From an uncultured Myxococcales bacterium (GTDB taxonomy: Bacteria > Myxococcota_A > UBA9042 > DTJE01), in contig CAIZWN010000005.1 in assembly GCA_903936705.1 (NCBI GenBank), positions 1 through 64,000 of the forward strand: a DNA stretch of 64,000 nucleotides, written 5' to 3'. Made by a program: the position numbers and the translations under genes. Shown here one piece after another: positions 16,966 to 27,253 of this stretch. The notes beneath the pieces were generated by a model, which was not told the DNA's origin, ran no database searches, and saw nothing but the letters and a program-made list of their open reading frames with translations. How positions within the stretch are numbered: position 1 is the first letter of the stretch; each line of letters opens with the position of its first letter.

Positions 16966-18339
16966 ATGGGTGACTCCACTCGAAAGCTGTTTGGAACCGA
17001 CGGTGTGCGCGGCGTGGCAAACGTGCCGCCAATGACACCCGAAACCGCTCTGGCGCTTGGGCGCGCGGCCGCCGTGATGTTTCCCGCCGGGCGGGGACGC
17101 ACGCGAATCCTGATCGGCAAGGATACCCGCCTGTCGGGCTACATGTTCGAGACCGCGATGGCTGCGGGCATAGTGTCGATGGGTGGGGACGTCCTGCTGT
17201 CGGGGCCGATTCCAACGCCTGGAATCGCGTATTTGACAGTCGGCATGCGCGCCGATGCAGGCGTCGTCATATCGGCCTCGCACAACCCGTTCGAGGACAA
17301 CGGGATAAAGTTCTTTGGCGGCGACGGTTTCAAGCTGCCGGACGAGGTCGAGGCAAGGATCGAACGTCTGCTGGAGGACCCTTCCGGCCTTCCCGAGCCT
17401 GCCACGGGCCGCGACTTCGGCCGTGCTCATCGCATTGATGATGCCGTGGGACGTTACTGCGTACACCTGAAGTCGCAGTTCCCCAGGAACCTTAGTCTTG
17501 ACGGCCTGCGCATCGCCATCGATTGCGCAAATGGCGCGGGATACAAGGTAGGCCCCATGGTCCTGCACGAGCTTGGCGCCGATGTCGTCGAGCTTGGGGT
17601 CGATCCTGACGGGACGAACATCAACGAGAACTGCGGCGCCATGCACCCCGAGGCACTCGCCCGCAAGGTTGTCGAACTGCGATGCGACATGGGCCTGGCA
17701 CTGGACGGTGACGGCGACCGGGCCATCCTGTGCGATGAGCACGGCGACGTTGTTGATGGGGACGCGATCCTTGCCATCTGCGCACGCCACATGTCCGAAA
17801 CCGGCACGCTGAAGGGCGGCGGCGTGGTCGGCACGGTCATGAGCAATTTCGGGCTTGAGGTCGCGCTGCGGCGCATGAACCTTCAGCTTCTGCGCACGGA
17901 CGTGGGCGATCGCTATGTCGTCGAGCAGATGCAGAAGGGCGGTTTCAACCTGGGCGGCGAGCAGTCGGGACACCTGTTGTTCCTGGACCACTCGACCACT
18001 GGCGACGGCATCCTTTCGGCCCTGCGAATCCTGGAAGTGATGCTGTCGGGCAACCGGCGCCTTTCCGACCTCGCGGCCCCATTCGAACGATTCCCGCAGG
18101 TTGTAGCTTCCGGCAAGGTTCGCGAGAAGCCACCACTGGAGGCCCTGGCCGGCGTCCAGGCGGCGATCCGCGATGCGGAATCAACCCTTGGCGACAAGGG
18201 ACGCGTGAACGTCCGTTATTCCGGTACATCGGCGCTGATCCGCGTTATGGTGGAAGGCGCCGACGAGGGCCAGGTTCGCCGCCTGGCCAAGCAGATCCTG
18301 GATGCCGCCGGCGAGGACGGGATCCTGGCGTTGCCCTAG
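16966..18339 (+). CDS. glmM: Phosphoglucosamine mutase
   Basis: A 457-aa enzyme converting glucosamine-6-P to glucosamine-1-P for UDP-GlcNAc synthesis. The N terminus KLFGTDGVRGVAN is family-specific; the phosphoserine loop is ISASHNPF with Ser105; the metal loop is LDGDGDRAI; the sugar loop is GGEQSGHLL; the phosphate loop is RYSGTSALIRV. Full length. The chosen ATG is preceded by an AAGGA ribosome site; the frame is open upstream only as a shadow of cdaR. In other bacteria GlmM binds and restrains CdaA, which explains the cluster. Confidence 0.97.
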   Translation: MGDSTRKLFGTDGVRGVANVPPMTPETALALGRAAAVMFPAGRGRTRILIGKDTRLSGYMFETAMAAGIVSMGGDVLLSGPIPTPGIAYLTVGMRADAGVVISASHNPFEDNGIKFFGGDGFKLPDEVEARIERLLEDPSGLPEPATGRDFGRAHRIDDAVGRYCVHLKSQFPRNLSLDGLRIAIDCANGAGYKVGPMVLHELGADVVELGVDPDGTNINENCGAMHPEALARKVVELRCDMGLALDGDGDRAILCDEHGDVVDGDAILAICARHMSETGTLKGGGVVGTVMSNFGLEVALRRMNLQLLRTDVGDRYVVEQMQKGGFNLGGEQSGHLLFLDHSTTGDGILSALRILEVMLSGNRRLSDLAAPFERFPQVVASGKVREKPPLEALAGVQAAIRDAESTLGDKGRVNVRYSGTSALIRVMVEGADEGQVRRLAKQILDAAGEDGILALP

Positions 18340-18437
18340 TTCAGACCATCTTGGACGTGTGATCGTTGTTGTTGCACCAGTCGTGAACTTCAACCAGGAC
18401 GTGCACCAGGCCCCCCCTCAAAAACCAGAGGTGCCCA

Positions 18438-19181
18438 GTGAACCGGATCCGTCTGGGAGTCAACGTCGATCACGTTGCGACCCTGCGCCAGTCCCGAGGC
18501 ACCCGCTATCCCGACCCGGTTTTGGCAGCCGGCCTGTGCGAGATGGCCGGAGCCGACCAGATAACGGTGCATCTGCGCGAGGACCGCAGGCATATCCAGG
18601 AACGTGATCTCCGAATCCTACGGCAGACCGTACAGACCGAACTGAACCTGGAACTTGCCACAAACGAGGACGTGCTGAACATCGCCTGCGAAGTCAGACC
18701 GGATCTCGCCACGCTGGTGCCAGAAAGACGCCAGGAACTGACAACCGAGGGCGGGTTGGCCGTCAGCGGGCGCGAGGCACTGATCGCCCCGGCAGTCCAG
18801 CGCCTGGTGGACGCAGGCATTCGCGTAAGCCTGTTCATCAATCCCGACATCGCGGAAGTGCAGGCGTCGGCCCGCTGCGGCGCCAGGCAGATCGAGATTC
18901 ATACCGGCTTCTACGCCGAATCGAAAGGGACAGCCCGTGCCAACGAACTGGCGCGCATCCTGGCTGCTGCCGACGAAGGCGCTCGCCTGGGCCTGTCGGT
19001 CGCCGCAGGTCACGGCCTTGACTACACCAACGTTCGGGCCATCTGCGCATGCCCCCGGATCGAGGAACTGAACATTGGGCACTCGATCATGGCGCGTGCG
19101 TTCTTCGTCGGTATGAAGGAAGCGGTACGCGAGATGATCGACGTCATGACCATGGCACAAAATCACGAACCGGCACGCTAG
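18438..19181 (+). CDS. pdxJ: Pyridoxine 5'-phosphate synthase
   Basis: A 247-aa TIM-barrel enzyme for the last step of the DXP-dependent vitamin B6 pathway. [61 protein letters not shown] and [14 protein letters not shown] are all the expected PdxJ motifs. The GTG start has AGAGGTG upstream. It follows glmM by 98 bp and may be co-transcribed. Confidence 0.96.
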   Translation: MNRIRLGVNVDHVATLRQSRGTRYPDPVLAAGLCEMAGADQITVHLREDRRHIQERDLRILRQTVQTELNLELATNEDVLNIACEVRPDLATLVPERRQELTTEGGLAVSGREALIAPAVQRLVDAGIRVSLFINPDIAEVQASARCGARQIEIHTGFYAESKGTARANELARILAAADEGARLGLSVAAGHGLDYTNVRAICACPRIEELNIGHSIMARAFFVGMKEAVREMIDVMTMAQNHEPAR

Positions 19182-19190
19182 CGGACCAAT

Positions 19191-20486
19191 TCAAACGGTT
19201 CGATCCAGGACTGCCCGCGCCGCTGCCAGGGCACGATCCCCCGTATCGCGGCCGAAGAAGTTCATTGCATTCTCGTAGTGCGCCATTCCAAGGTGCGGTT
19301 CGACGGTTGGAGCCATTCGGTATTCGTCCCGCAGGTGAAGATACCCGATATAGCCGTTGACCTGAGATGCCATCACCGGATACTGAACTCCCAGCGTACG
19401 GGCATGGGCCTTGCCGCCCAGACCTATTCCGACCCCCAGATCGGCCTGGAAGCCAAGCAGCGCAAACGACCCAAGACGGAAACCGCAGACACGGGCACGC
19501 CGTGGCACGTCCCTCAACAGAAAATCCGCGATGGCCCGCATCGGCCGATCCTGGATCTTGAATCCCTCGTCGTCAAAGAAAGCCCTGCTGTCAGGGCTTG
19601 CCGGTTGCCATTCCTCGTCCGCCCATCGCAGGCCACCGCCGGCAGGTGCGCACGACCTCGCCAACGAAGCTGCGCCCGACGCCACAGGTCCGGCCATCAA
19701 TTCCAGATTCCTGTCAGCCGACAGCGCCTTGTCGTCAGGGAACAAGACATCCACGCCGCCCAGCGAGCCCTGCACATACATGGCAAACGCGAAATCCCGC
19801 TGCAGCAGCCTGACCACCTCGCCGGGGAAGTCCGCCGAAATCGCGTGATGGTCCCTTTCGGCGACGATTACCGGGTGGGCCGAATACGAAACCAGCAGGG
19901 CATCGTCATCATCACGATGCAGCCGCAGGACTGTCAGTTCCTCATCCTTGGGACCGCCAGGATCGCGACGGTTGCCATTCAGACCAGGCAGCATGGCGGA
20001 ACCGGCACTGGCCACGGCCGGCGCCATTGAAGCCAGCGCGTCACGCGCGGCCCGCTCGGCAGCATCCAACAGATGCCCCATTGCCCAGGGCCGGTATTGG
20101 CCCAAGAACCGTCTTGCAAGCCAGGAATCCCAGAAGCCACCTATCGACGAATGCGTATGCGTGGCATGGGCAATCAGGTGGAATCCGGTGTCGGCAAGAC
20201 GGGATTTCAGCCCCTGGAAAAGTTCCTCGGTAACCATCAACAGGTCCCACGCGACGACCAGGACCCCCTCCCCTTCCTGTTGCAAGGCCAGTGCCCGCAC
20301 CATCAGCGGGTCCCTTACCCGAATCGACATCCGATCCGACCAGTGGGTGTATCCCGCCAACGGCGCAGGTTCGGCCGGGGTGAAGTCAACAGACGACCAT
20401 CCGGCTTTAAGCGTATTTAAAACCCCGGTATCCAATGCCGCATCGCGAGAATCGGGCATCGAATCCTGGACCTGGTCCGATTCCAT
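19191..20486 (-). CDS. Neutral/alkaline ceramidase-like hydrolase
   Basis: A 431-aa protein resembling the N-terminal catalytic domain of neutral/alkaline non-lysosomal ceramidases: GWSSVDFTPAEPAPLAGY at the start, HATHTHSSIGGF (metal-site-like His cluster), and SYSAHPVIV with HHAISADFPGEV. I see no signal peptide, unlike secreted family members, so it may be cytoplasmic or use another export route. The full C-terminal Ig-like domain of eukaryotic ceramidases is absent. Substrate is unknown; related bacterial proteins are mostly uncharacterised. It converges with pdxJ, and its promoter region is shared divergently with tig. Confidence 0.72.
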   Translation of the reverse strand: MESDQVQDSMPDSRDAALDTGVLNTLKAGWSSVDFTPAEPAPLAGYTHWSDRMSIRVRDPLMVRALALQQEGEGVLVVAWDLLMVTEELFQGLKSRLADTGFHLIAHATHTHSSIGGFWDSWLARRFLGQYRPWAMGHLLDAAERAARDALASMAPAVASAGSAMLPGLNGNRRDPGGPKDEELTVLRLHRDDDDALLVSYSAHPVIVAERDHHAISADFPGEVVRLLQRDFAFAMYVQGSLGGVDVLFPDDKALSADRNLELMAGPVASGAASLARSCAPAGGGLRWADEEWQPASPDSRAFFDDEGFKIQDRPMRAIADFLLRDVPRRARVCGFRLGSFALLGFQADLGVGIGLGGKAHARTLGVQYPVMASQVNGYIGYLHLRDEYRMAPTVEPHLGMAHYENAMNFFGRDTGDRALAAARAVLDRTV

Positions 20487-20590
20487 TGGGAACCTCCACT
20501 CGAATACAGCCGAATCCTAGACCACCCTGCCGATAAGGTGCCAGTGATTTTCAGGACCATTGCAGGTTGGCAACGAACCGATCACTGCGG

Positions 20591-20618
20591 TTGATTTTTC
20601 CGGCACGCCTGCTAGAGT
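20591..20618 (+). promoter_or_regulatory. Sigma-70-type promoter of tig-clpP
   Basis: TTGATT and TAGAGT with a 16-bp spacer, 54 bp upstream of the trigger-factor ATG. Confidence 0.5.
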
Positions 20619-20671
20619 ACCCGCCGCCGCCAAGGGCGCGGCAAAACTGGAAAATCGCGAGGAATTCCGAA

Positions 20672-22114
20672 ATGCATGTTGATTTCGAGGATCTGGGCGG
20701 ACTCAAGTACAAGATTGCAATCCGGATCGAGGCGGCCGACCTGGCCCGCCACAAGGCTCGCCTGGCACGGGCCTATGCCCACCAGGTCAACATCCCCGGT
20801 TTCCGCCCGGGACATGCTCCGCTGGACCTGGTGGCCAGGAAGCTTGGTCCAACCCTCGATGACGAGGCCAAGGAAAACGCGATTGGGCAGGCCATGCGCG
20901 AGACCCTGGAATCCCGCAAGCTGAAGCCATCGACCGATCCATCCATGGAAATCAAGGATCGTCAGGATGACGGTTCATTCATGGTCTACGTCGAATTCGA
21001 GTCGTTCCCGACGGTCGATGTAACCGACTACCTGGGCGTCCAGATAGCCGAACCTGTGCTTCCCCCGATCGGGGACGTCGAGGTTGATGGCGCCCTGGAA
21101 CGCATGCGCCAGCGCATTGCGAAGTTCGAGAACAAGGCCGAGGATTCCGTTGGACACGACGGGGACATGGCGGTCGTCGATCTGACGATCACCGACCCGG
21201 TGGACGACTCGGCCCTGGCCGAGACTCGCGAATCCAGAGTCCGCGTGGGCGATGACGACGAGCCTGTAAAGGAAGCTGGCCGCCAGCTTCTAGGCATGAA
21301 GATCGACGAGGAAACCTCGATTACAGGGCCGGTTGGCAAGATCACGGCTCGCGGGCTGACAAAGACCGCGGATGTCGCCGACCAGCCGCAGGTATCCGAG
21401 ACGCCCGAGGGCGAGGCTGCCCCCGAGCCCGCCAGCCGAACAGTCAAGGCGACCATGAAGGTCAAGCGCCTGATGGAACGCAAGGTGCCGGACGTGGACG
21501 AGACCCTGGCCAAGCGGTTCGGGGCGGAATCGGTCGATGACCTGAAGGCGAAAATCCTTGAGGGTCTGATGGCCGAGCGCGCCGAGGCACGCAAGGATCT
21601 CCTGAAGGAAGCCGTGTTGAACGCGCTGGTTGCCGCCAATCCGGTCGAGGTAGGCGCCGAAACTGTTGCGCGACTGGCCGATGCCGCAGTCGAGGAAGCC
21701 AAGGGCCGCATGCTTCCTGGGATGACGCTAGAACAGCGTGCCGGGATCGATCTTGGCATCCCGCGCGAGGATTCCGAGGCCGAGGCGCGCCAGAACCTGG
21801 CCCGCATGGTGCTGCTGCAGACTATTGCCGAAAAGGAAGGGATCACGGTTTCCGATGAGGATATCGAATCCCACATGCAGATCCTGGCTGCCGAACATCA
21901 CGTTCCCCTGCCCAAGCTGAAGGCGCATTTCGACGACGAGAAACTGGAGAACCTGGCGCGAACACTACGCGTCGAGAAGACCATCGACATGCTGCTGCGC
22001 TATGCGGTGATCGGGCCGGCCGTTGTTCAGCCCCAGGCTGCGGTCGAAGCCCCAGCCGAAACACAGCCGGTTGCCGATCCAGAAGCGGAGGTCTCCCCGG
22101 AGGCCAATCCATGA
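20672..22114 (+). CDS. tig: Trigger factor
   Basis: A 480-aa ribosome-associated chaperone and prolyl isomerase. The N-terminal ribosome-binding domain has [19 protein letters not shown] (the GFRxGK signature, with His for Lys); an FKBP-like middle domain (~160-260) and a helical C-terminal domain follow. The FKBP part is weakly conserved ([13 protein letters not shown]) and carries an acidic insertion [12 protein letters not shown], so isomerase activity is uncertain. The Pro/Ala/Glu tail at the C terminus is extra. The stop overlaps clpP by 4 bp, a common tig-clp arrangement. Confidence 0.92.
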   Translation: MHVDFEDLGGLKYKIAIRIEAADLARHKARLARAYAHQVNIPGFRPGHAPLDLVARKLGPTLDDEAKENAIGQAMRETLESRKLKPSTDPSMEIKDRQDDGSFMVYVEFESFPTVDVTDYLGVQIAEPVLPPIGDVEVDGALERMRQRIAKFENKAEDSVGHDGDMAVVDLTITDPVDDSALAETRESRVRVGDDDEPVKEAGRQLLGMKIDEETSITGPVGKITARGLTKTADVADQPQVSETPEGEAAPEPASRTVKATMKVKRLMERKVPDVDETLAKRFGAESVDDLKAKILEGLMAERAEARKDLLKEAVLNALVAANPVEVGAETVARLADAAVEEAKGRMLPGMTLEQRAGIDLGIPREDSEAEARQNLARMVLLQTIAEKEGITVSDEDIESHMQILAAEHHVPLPKLKAHFDDEKLENLARTLRVEKTIDMLLRYAVIGPAVVQPQAAVEAPAETQPVADPEAEVSPEANP

Positions 22115-22698
22115 ACTGGTGGATCCCGACTGTAATCGAACAGACCCACCGCGGCGAACGCGAGTGGACCGTGTTTTCCCGCCTTCTGAAGGACCGCATC
22201 ATCTTCCTGGGATGGCCGATCGACGACAACCTTGCCAGCGTAGTCGTTGCCCAGTTGCTGTTCCTTGAATCCGAGGACCCTGACAAGGACATCTTCATCT
22301 ACATCAATTCCCCGGGGGGGCTTGTCCACTCGGGCCTGGCAATCTACGACACGCTGCAGTACGTCAAGTGCCCGGTTTCCACGCTGTGCATAGGCCAGGC
22401 CTCCAGCATGGCGGCACTCCTGATGGCCGCCGGTCGTCCGGGCAAGCGATTCGCCCTGCCCCACGCGCGCTTCCTGCTGCACCAGCCCCTGGGTTCATTT
22501 TCGGGGCAGGCGGCCGACGTCGATATTCAGGCCCGCGAAATCCTGTTCCTGAAGCGGCAGATCACGGAACTGCTGGCAAAACACACAGGCCAACCCCTCG
22601 ACAAGGTTGCGCGCGACTCGGACCGTGATTTCTATCTCGGGGCCGAGGAGGCTCGCGAATACGGGCTTATCGACGGGGTCATCGATCGCCACGGATAA
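22111..22698 (+). CDS. clpP: ATP-dependent Clp protease proteolytic subunit
   Basis: A 195-aa serine peptidase of the ClpP tetradecamer. The catalytic triad is Ser99 in [10 protein letters not shown], His124 in RFLLHQPLG and Asp173 in [21 protein letters not shown] and EYGLIDGVI are also typical. Translation is coupled to tig (ATGA). No clpX follows: the next gene is a lipoprotein, so the unfoldase partner must be encoded elsewhere. Confidence 0.95.
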   Translation: MNWWIPTVIEQTHRGEREWTVFSRLLKDRIIFLGWPIDDNLASVVVAQLLFLESEDPDKDIFIYINSPGGLVHSGLAIYDTLQYVKCPVSTLCIGQASSMAALLMAAGRPGKRFALPHARFLLHQPLGSFSGQAADVDIQAREILFLKRQITELLAKHTGQPLDKVARDSDRDFYLGAEEAREYGLIDGVIDRHG

Positions 22699-22731
22699 GG
22701 GATTTCAGCCCCGACAATTGGAGGGTTCATC

Positions 22732-23274
22732 ATGCGCAAGTTCCTGCACCCCGCACTGCTGATGGCCACGACGATGCTTCTGGCCGGGATTGCCTGCAAG
22801 GGATCCGGCCCTACCCCCCAGGTGGCCTTCGAGTCATGGCTTCAGTCCGTCGAAAAGTGTGATGCGGTTGGGATGCGGTCCGGCCTCACAAAGTCGTCGG
22901 TCGAGCAGGTCGAAGCGCTGGTGAAGCAGTTGCAGGCTTTCGTGCCCGATGGCCAGCGCGGAAAATTCGACCTGCTGAACGAGCTGTGCAAGGGTTATCG
23001 CAAGGACGCCATCAAGGTTCTAAGCGGAACAATCGATGGCAACAATGCGACCCTGAAGATCACATCCGACGGCCGGCCTATGGAGGCACCGATGTCCATC
23101 GAGGACGGTTCATGGAAACTGGATTTCGCAAGCCTGATGAAGCAGACAGTCGCGGCAGCAACCGCTTCGCGTGCACAGACAGGCACGACACCGGCCGCGC
23201 CCCCGGCCAAGCCGGCAACCACCACTGACGCCCCTGCGCAGGCAGCACCGGCGCCAGCGACCACCGCCCCCTAG
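22732..23274 (+). CDS. Predicted lipoprotein, NTF2/DUF4878-like
   Basis: A 180-aa protein with a lipoprotein signal MRKFLHPALLMATTMLLAGIAC (lipobox LAGIAC, Cys22). Residues ~30-140 have the look of a small alpha+beta NTF2-like domain (DUF4878 type): a helix, then GTIDGNNATLKITSDGRP and MSIEDGSWKLDF strands. The last ~40 residues are a flexible Ala/Pro/Thr tail. It lies 33 bp after clpP and may be co-transcribed. Function unknown. Confidence 0.7.
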   Translation: MRKFLHPALLMATTMLLAGIACKGSGPTPQVAFESWLQSVEKCDAVGMRSGLTKSSVEQVEALVKQLQAFVPDGQRGKFDLLNELCKGYRKDAIKVLSGTIDGNNATLKITSDGRPMEAPMSIEDGSWKLDFASLMKQTVAAATASRAQTGTTPAAPPAKPATTTDAPAQAAPAPATTAP

Positions 23275-23413
23275 CACGAAACCCAACCCTTATTCGTCTG
23301 GTTTCTGTCAAAGGCCGAAAAGTAATGCCCGTCCGCAGGCTTGATTCGACATGGAGTCAGGACTGAAGTGCTGGCAAGTCAATGTATGGAGGGTTTGTCT
23401 TGCGGTAGGCCGA

Positions 23414-25342
23414 CTACTCGAACTCGGCATCGATGACGTCGCCGTCCTTGCGACCGGGGGCAGTTCCACCGTTACCGCCATCGGCCGGCGCATCACCGGC
23501 TTTGCCACCAGCGTCCTGCCCTGGCGCACCGCCCTCGGCTGTCCCGCTCTGGCGATACATGGCTTCGGCCATCTTGTGTGAAGCCGCAGTAAGGGCGTCA
23601 AGCGAGGTTTTGATTGCCGCAGAATCGGTCCCCTTCAAGACCTCTTGAGCCTTGGCAACTTCGGCTTCCACCGCATTCAGGTCGGCGATGGGAATGCGCT
23701 CCTTGTTTTCCTTGATCAGCTTTTCGGTCTGGTAGACAAGGGTGTCCAGCTTGTTGCGCTGATCGACTTCCTCGCGGCGCTTCTTGTCCTCGGACTCGTG
23801 CGACCGGGCCTCCTCGACCATGTTCTTGATCTGACTTTCGTCCAGGCCCGACGACGCGGTCATCTGGATCTTCTGCTCGCGCCCGGTGGCCTTGTCCTTG
23901 GCCCCGACGTGCATGATGCCGTTCGCGTCGATGTCGAAGGTCACCTCGACCTGCGGCACGCCGCGCGGCGCTGACGGAATGCCGTCCAGAACGAACCGCC
24001 CCAGCGTGCGATTGTTGGCTGCCATCTCGCGCTCGCCCTGCATCACGTGGATTTCCACCTGGGTCTGCCCGTCGGCCGCCGTACTGAACGTTTCGGACTT
24101 GCGCGTGGGAATGGTAGTGTTGCGTTCGATAAGGCGCGTCATGACACCGCCCAAGGTCTCGATGCCCAGGCTTAGCGGAGTCACGTCCAGCAGCAGGACG
24201 TCCTTTACTTCGCCCGACAGTACGGCACCCTGGATCGCCGCACCAACAGCCACAACCTCGTCGGGGTTCACCGAACGGTTCGGTTCCTTGCCGAAGAACG
24301 CCTTGACCGTTTCAGCGACCAGCGGGATGCGCGTGGACCCGCCGACAAGGATAACCTCGTCGATGTCCGAGGCCTCCAGTTTGGCGTCCTTCAACGCCTG
24401 CCTGCACGGCCCGATCGACCGTTCGATCAAATCGCCCATCAACTGCTCAAGCTTTGCACGCGAAATCTTGATGTTCATGTGCTTGGGGCCCGTGGCGTCC
24501 GCCGTCAAGAACGGCAGGTTCACCTCGGTCTCGGCCATCCCGGACAACTCGATCTTGGCCTTCTCGGCCGCGTCCTTCAGACGCTGCAGGACCATCTTGT
24601 CCTTGGTAACATCGATGCCGGTTTCCTTCTTGAATTCCGCAATCAGCCACTCGATGACCCGCTGGTCGATGTTGTCGCCGCCCAGATGGGTGTCGCCATT
24701 GGTGGACTTCACCTCGACGACGTTGTCGCCAACCTCGAGAATCGAAATGTCGAAGGTGCCGCCACCGAAGTCATACACGGCAATCGTCTGGTCCTTCTTC
24801 TTGTCCATCCCGTAGGCCAGCGCGGCCGCTGTCGGTTCGTTGATGATGCGCTTGACTTCCAACCCGGCGATGCGCCCCGCATCCTTGGTGGCCTGGCGCT
24901 GCGCATCGTTGAAGTAGGCGGGAACCGTGATGACGGCCTGCGTGACCGGACCGCCCAGGTAATCCTCGGCCGCCTTCTTCAGTTTCTGAAGAATCTTTGC
25001 CGAAACCTCGGGTGGGGTCGTCGCCTTGCCGCGAATACTGACGGCCGCAGCGTCATTTTCGGTCGCGATCACGTGGTACGGCACCAGATGCACTTCCTGG
25101 CCGACTTCCTGGGACCGACGGCCCATGAAGCGCTTGATGCTGAAAATCGTGTTCTCGGGGTTCGTGATGGCCTGCCGCTTCGCGATCTGGCCGACGAGGA
25201 TGCCGCCCTTGTCGTCGTAAGCCACGACTGACGGCGTTGTGCGACCACCCTCCTCGTTCTGAAGTACCTTGACTTCGCCACCTTCCATGACGGCTACGAC
25301 CGAGTTCGTGGTTCCAAGATCGATTCCGATGATCCGTTCCAT
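23414..25342 (-). CDS. dnaK: Chaperone protein DnaK (Hsp70)
   Basis: A 642-aa Hsp70. [19 protein letters not shown] starts the ATPase domain; [33 protein letters not shown] and [13 protein letters not shown] are the classic signatures; the substrate-binding domain begins near [14 protein letters not shown], and the C terminus is a Gly-rich tail ending in DVIDAEFE. All complete. Neither grpE nor dnaJ adjoins it, so it is a stand-alone locus. Confidence 0.98.
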   Translation of the reverse strand: MERIIGIDLGTTNSVVAVMEGGEVKVLQNEEGGRTTPSVVAYDDKGGILVGQIAKRQAITNPENTIFSIKRFMGRRSQEVGQEVHLVPYHVIATENDAAAVSIRGKATTPPEVSAKILQKLKKAAEDYLGGPVTQAVITVPAYFNDAQRQATKDAGRIAGLEVKRIINEPTAAALAYGMDKKKDQTIAVYDFGGGTFDISILEVGDNVVEVKSTNGDTHLGGDNIDQRVIEWLIAEFKKETGIDVTKDKMVLQRLKDAAEKAKIELSGMAETEVNLPFLTADATGPKHMNIKISRAKLEQLMGDLIERSIGPCRQALKDAKLEASDIDEVILVGGSTRIPLVAETVKAFFGKEPNRSVNPDEVVAVGAAIQGAVLSGEVKDVLLLDVTPLSLGIETLGGVMTRLIERNTTIPTRKSETFSTAADGQTQVEIHVMQGEREMAANNRTLGRFVLDGIPSAPRGVPQVEVTFDIDANGIMHVGAKDKATGREQKIQMTASSGLDESQIKNMVEEARSHESEDKKRREEVDQRNKLDTLVYQTEKLIKENKERIPIADLNAVEAEVAKAQEVLKGTDSAAIKTSLDALTAASHKMAEAMYRQSGTAEGGAPGQDAGGKAGDAPADGGNGGTAPGRKDGDVIDAEFE

Positions 25343-25410
25343 GTTCCTGCCTCCAAATGTCCTGAAACGGCAGCGGCACCAAAGGCGCCTAGCTACCGGT
25401 CCTGGGCCAC

Positions 25411-25438
25411 AAGCTAATCACTCTTTTCCGCCCGTCAA
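25411..25438 (-). promoter_or_regulatory. Possible dnaK promoter
   Basis: On the minus strand TTGACG and TAGCTT are separated by 16 bp, about 70 bp upstream of the dnaK start. The -10 is weak, and no CIRCE-type inverted repeat was seen nearby. Confidence 0.35.
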
Positions 25439-25475
25439 CGGTATCCTTGACGCGTATGGGGGGGGCCATGGCGCG

Positions 25476-25504
25476 TTGACTTTTGCCGGTCCATCTGCGA
25501 GTCT
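25476..25504 (+). promoter_or_regulatory. Possible promoter of the 25531 lipoprotein gene
   Basis: TTGACT and GAGTCT with 17 bp between; good -35, poor -10. It lies back to back with the dnaK promoter region. Confidence 0.35.
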
Positions 25505-25530
25505 TTCGTGGGCTTGCGGAGTTTCAAAAA

Positions 25531-27243
25531 ATGGCGCGCTGGTTGATTGCGCTGGCCGTGGTGGCGACCTTGCCGGTCGCGTGTTCCGGTGGCTCTGATT
25601 CGGCGCCAGACAATGCTGCCGATACAGCCAATCATCCGGATACATTAGAGATTCTATCGGACGGCCTGTCGTCCGACCTGCCTTTGGCCGACGAGTCGAC
25701 GGACGAATCAACCGGCGGCGACCAGTTTGCCGACGGTGATGCCACATTGGATGGCTTGAATGATGAATCTCCCACGGACATCGCGACCGAGGTGGTAATC
25801 GACAAGACACCGCCTACCGTTGCATCCAGCGATCCGGCCAACGAGTCCAACGACGCGCAGGTTCCGTTCGTCGTGAAGGTCACGTTCTCGGAAGCCATCC
25901 GTTTCAAGGAGACGGTCGACAACAACACCTTCCGCATGTACAACATGTTCGGCGAGAACATCCCCGGGACACTTTCGTACGACGCGCCCACATTCACCGT
26001 AACCTTCACCCCCGATGCGGAAGTGGTGCTGCTGACCGGTTCCCCCTACTCGATCGAGCTTGCCAACCTGATCCAGGACAGGGCCGGCAATCGGATGCAG
26101 GCCACCACCATCAGGTTCTCGACCAGCCCAGGTGTTAATCTGGAGGAATTCCAGACTCTTGCAGCAAAGTACTCACCACTGCTGTACCAGTCTGTCAGCA
26201 GAACCACCCCGCAGTTCGACTACCCGACCTCGTTCGATTTCGACGGCGACTGGCTGGCAGCAAACAACAACAAGGCCATCATGCAGGCTCAGGCGATCCC
26301 CAGCTACGTCCATTATGACGTAGTCGAAACCAAGTCCCATTTCTTCATCAGATACGCGTACTTCTACCCGCGTCACTCCGAGACTGGCAAGGACTTCGGC
26401 AACGACATCTCGGGCGCGATGGTAGTCGTTCAGAAGGCCCCACAGGAAACACCCATCGCCGTCGAGACGTACTACGCCACGTCATCCAAGCAGGACTGGC
26501 GCTCGTATGTGACCACCGAATCGAACATCGTGCAGGACGGACGCGGGGGCGACCCGGCAAACGGCAACCTGAACGACATCGATCGCAAGTACTTTTCGGT
26601 CAACTGGGTCTTTCCGCAATCAACTCTGTTCCCTGGAGGCCACTACCAGGCCTACCTGACAACTGGGCTGCATGCATCGTGTGCATGGGTCCAGACGAAC
26701 AAGGAATCGAACAGTGACGACCGATGCGTCCTGAATGACGGTCTCAAACCAACCCTGTCTATCATCCGTTTCTCCTATATCGACGGAGTGGCAACCGAAA
26801 TCGCCAAGGGATCCAATGGCTTCCCGATTGTCACCCCCGTCAGCGGCGAGATCGGATACGGCCTTCGCTCGATGCTGAAGGATTTCTGGGTACGACGCGA
26901 TCGCGTGGGTGACCTGTTCAGTTCATCTTTCGCGTACCAACCGGTAGCCGGCCAACCCGGTTCCAACCTGGAGATCCCGACCTCGTTCGTCAACTCGATG
27001 TCCGAGGAAACCCCCGGCGGGCGCGCTCCGTTCGCCTGGTCATGGGAACCGACTGCATTCGACCCCGATTTCTACTTCCAGCGCTTTCCGAATGCGACGC
27101 CGTTCATGGACCCGGCCTACTACTTTTCCAAGCGTCATATCATCACATCCACAATGGGCAAGGAAGGATTCTCGACTACGTATTGCTTCAACCCCTACTT
27201 CATGATTGACCAGCGCGAAATCGACCCTGACTGTGCAAGGTAG
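25531..27243 (+). CDS. Lipoprotein with an SbsA-type Ig-like domain
   Basis: A 570-aa exported protein. The signal MARWLIALAVVATLPVACSGG has a lipobox ending at Cys18. An acidic, Ser/Asp-rich linker (~20-85) is followed by a bacterial Ig-like domain (~88-200) starting DKTPPTVASSDPANES, of the SbsA/Big_5 kind. The remainder (~205-570) is a large domain with aromatic-rich motifs (YPTSFDFDGDW, YVHYDVVETKSHFFIRYAYFY) faintly like Vps62/DUF946 proteins; I do not assign it. It probably faces the periplasm or cell surface. The ATG is placed directly before the signal sequence. Confidence 0.7.
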   Translation: MARWLIALAVVATLPVACSGGSDSAPDNAADTANHPDTLEILSDGLSSDLPLADESTDESTGGDQFADGDATLDGLNDESPTDIATEVVIDKTPPTVASSDPANESNDAQVPFVVKVTFSEAIRFKETVDNNTFRMYNMFGENIPGTLSYDAPTFTVTFTPDAEVVLLTGSPYSIELANLIQDRAGNRMQATTIRFSTSPGVNLEEFQTLAAKYSPLLYQSVSRTTPQFDYPTSFDFDGDWLAANNNKAIMQAQAIPSYVHYDVVETKSHFFIRYAYFYPRHSETGKDFGNDISGAMVVVQKAPQETPIAVETYYATSSKQDWRSYVTTESNIVQDGRGGDPANGNLNDIDRKYFSVNWVFPQSTLFPGGHYQAYLTTGLHASCAWVQTNKESNSDDRCVLNDGLKPTLSIIRFSYIDGVATEIAKGSNGFPIVTPVSGEIGYGLRSMLKDFWVRRDRVGDLFSSSFAYQPVAGQPGSNLEIPTSFVNSMSEETPGGRAPFAWSWEPTAFDPDFYFQRFPNATPFMDPAYYFSKRHIITSTMGKEGFSTTYCFNPYFMIDQREIDPDCAR

Positions 27244-27253
27244 GTGTTCCAAG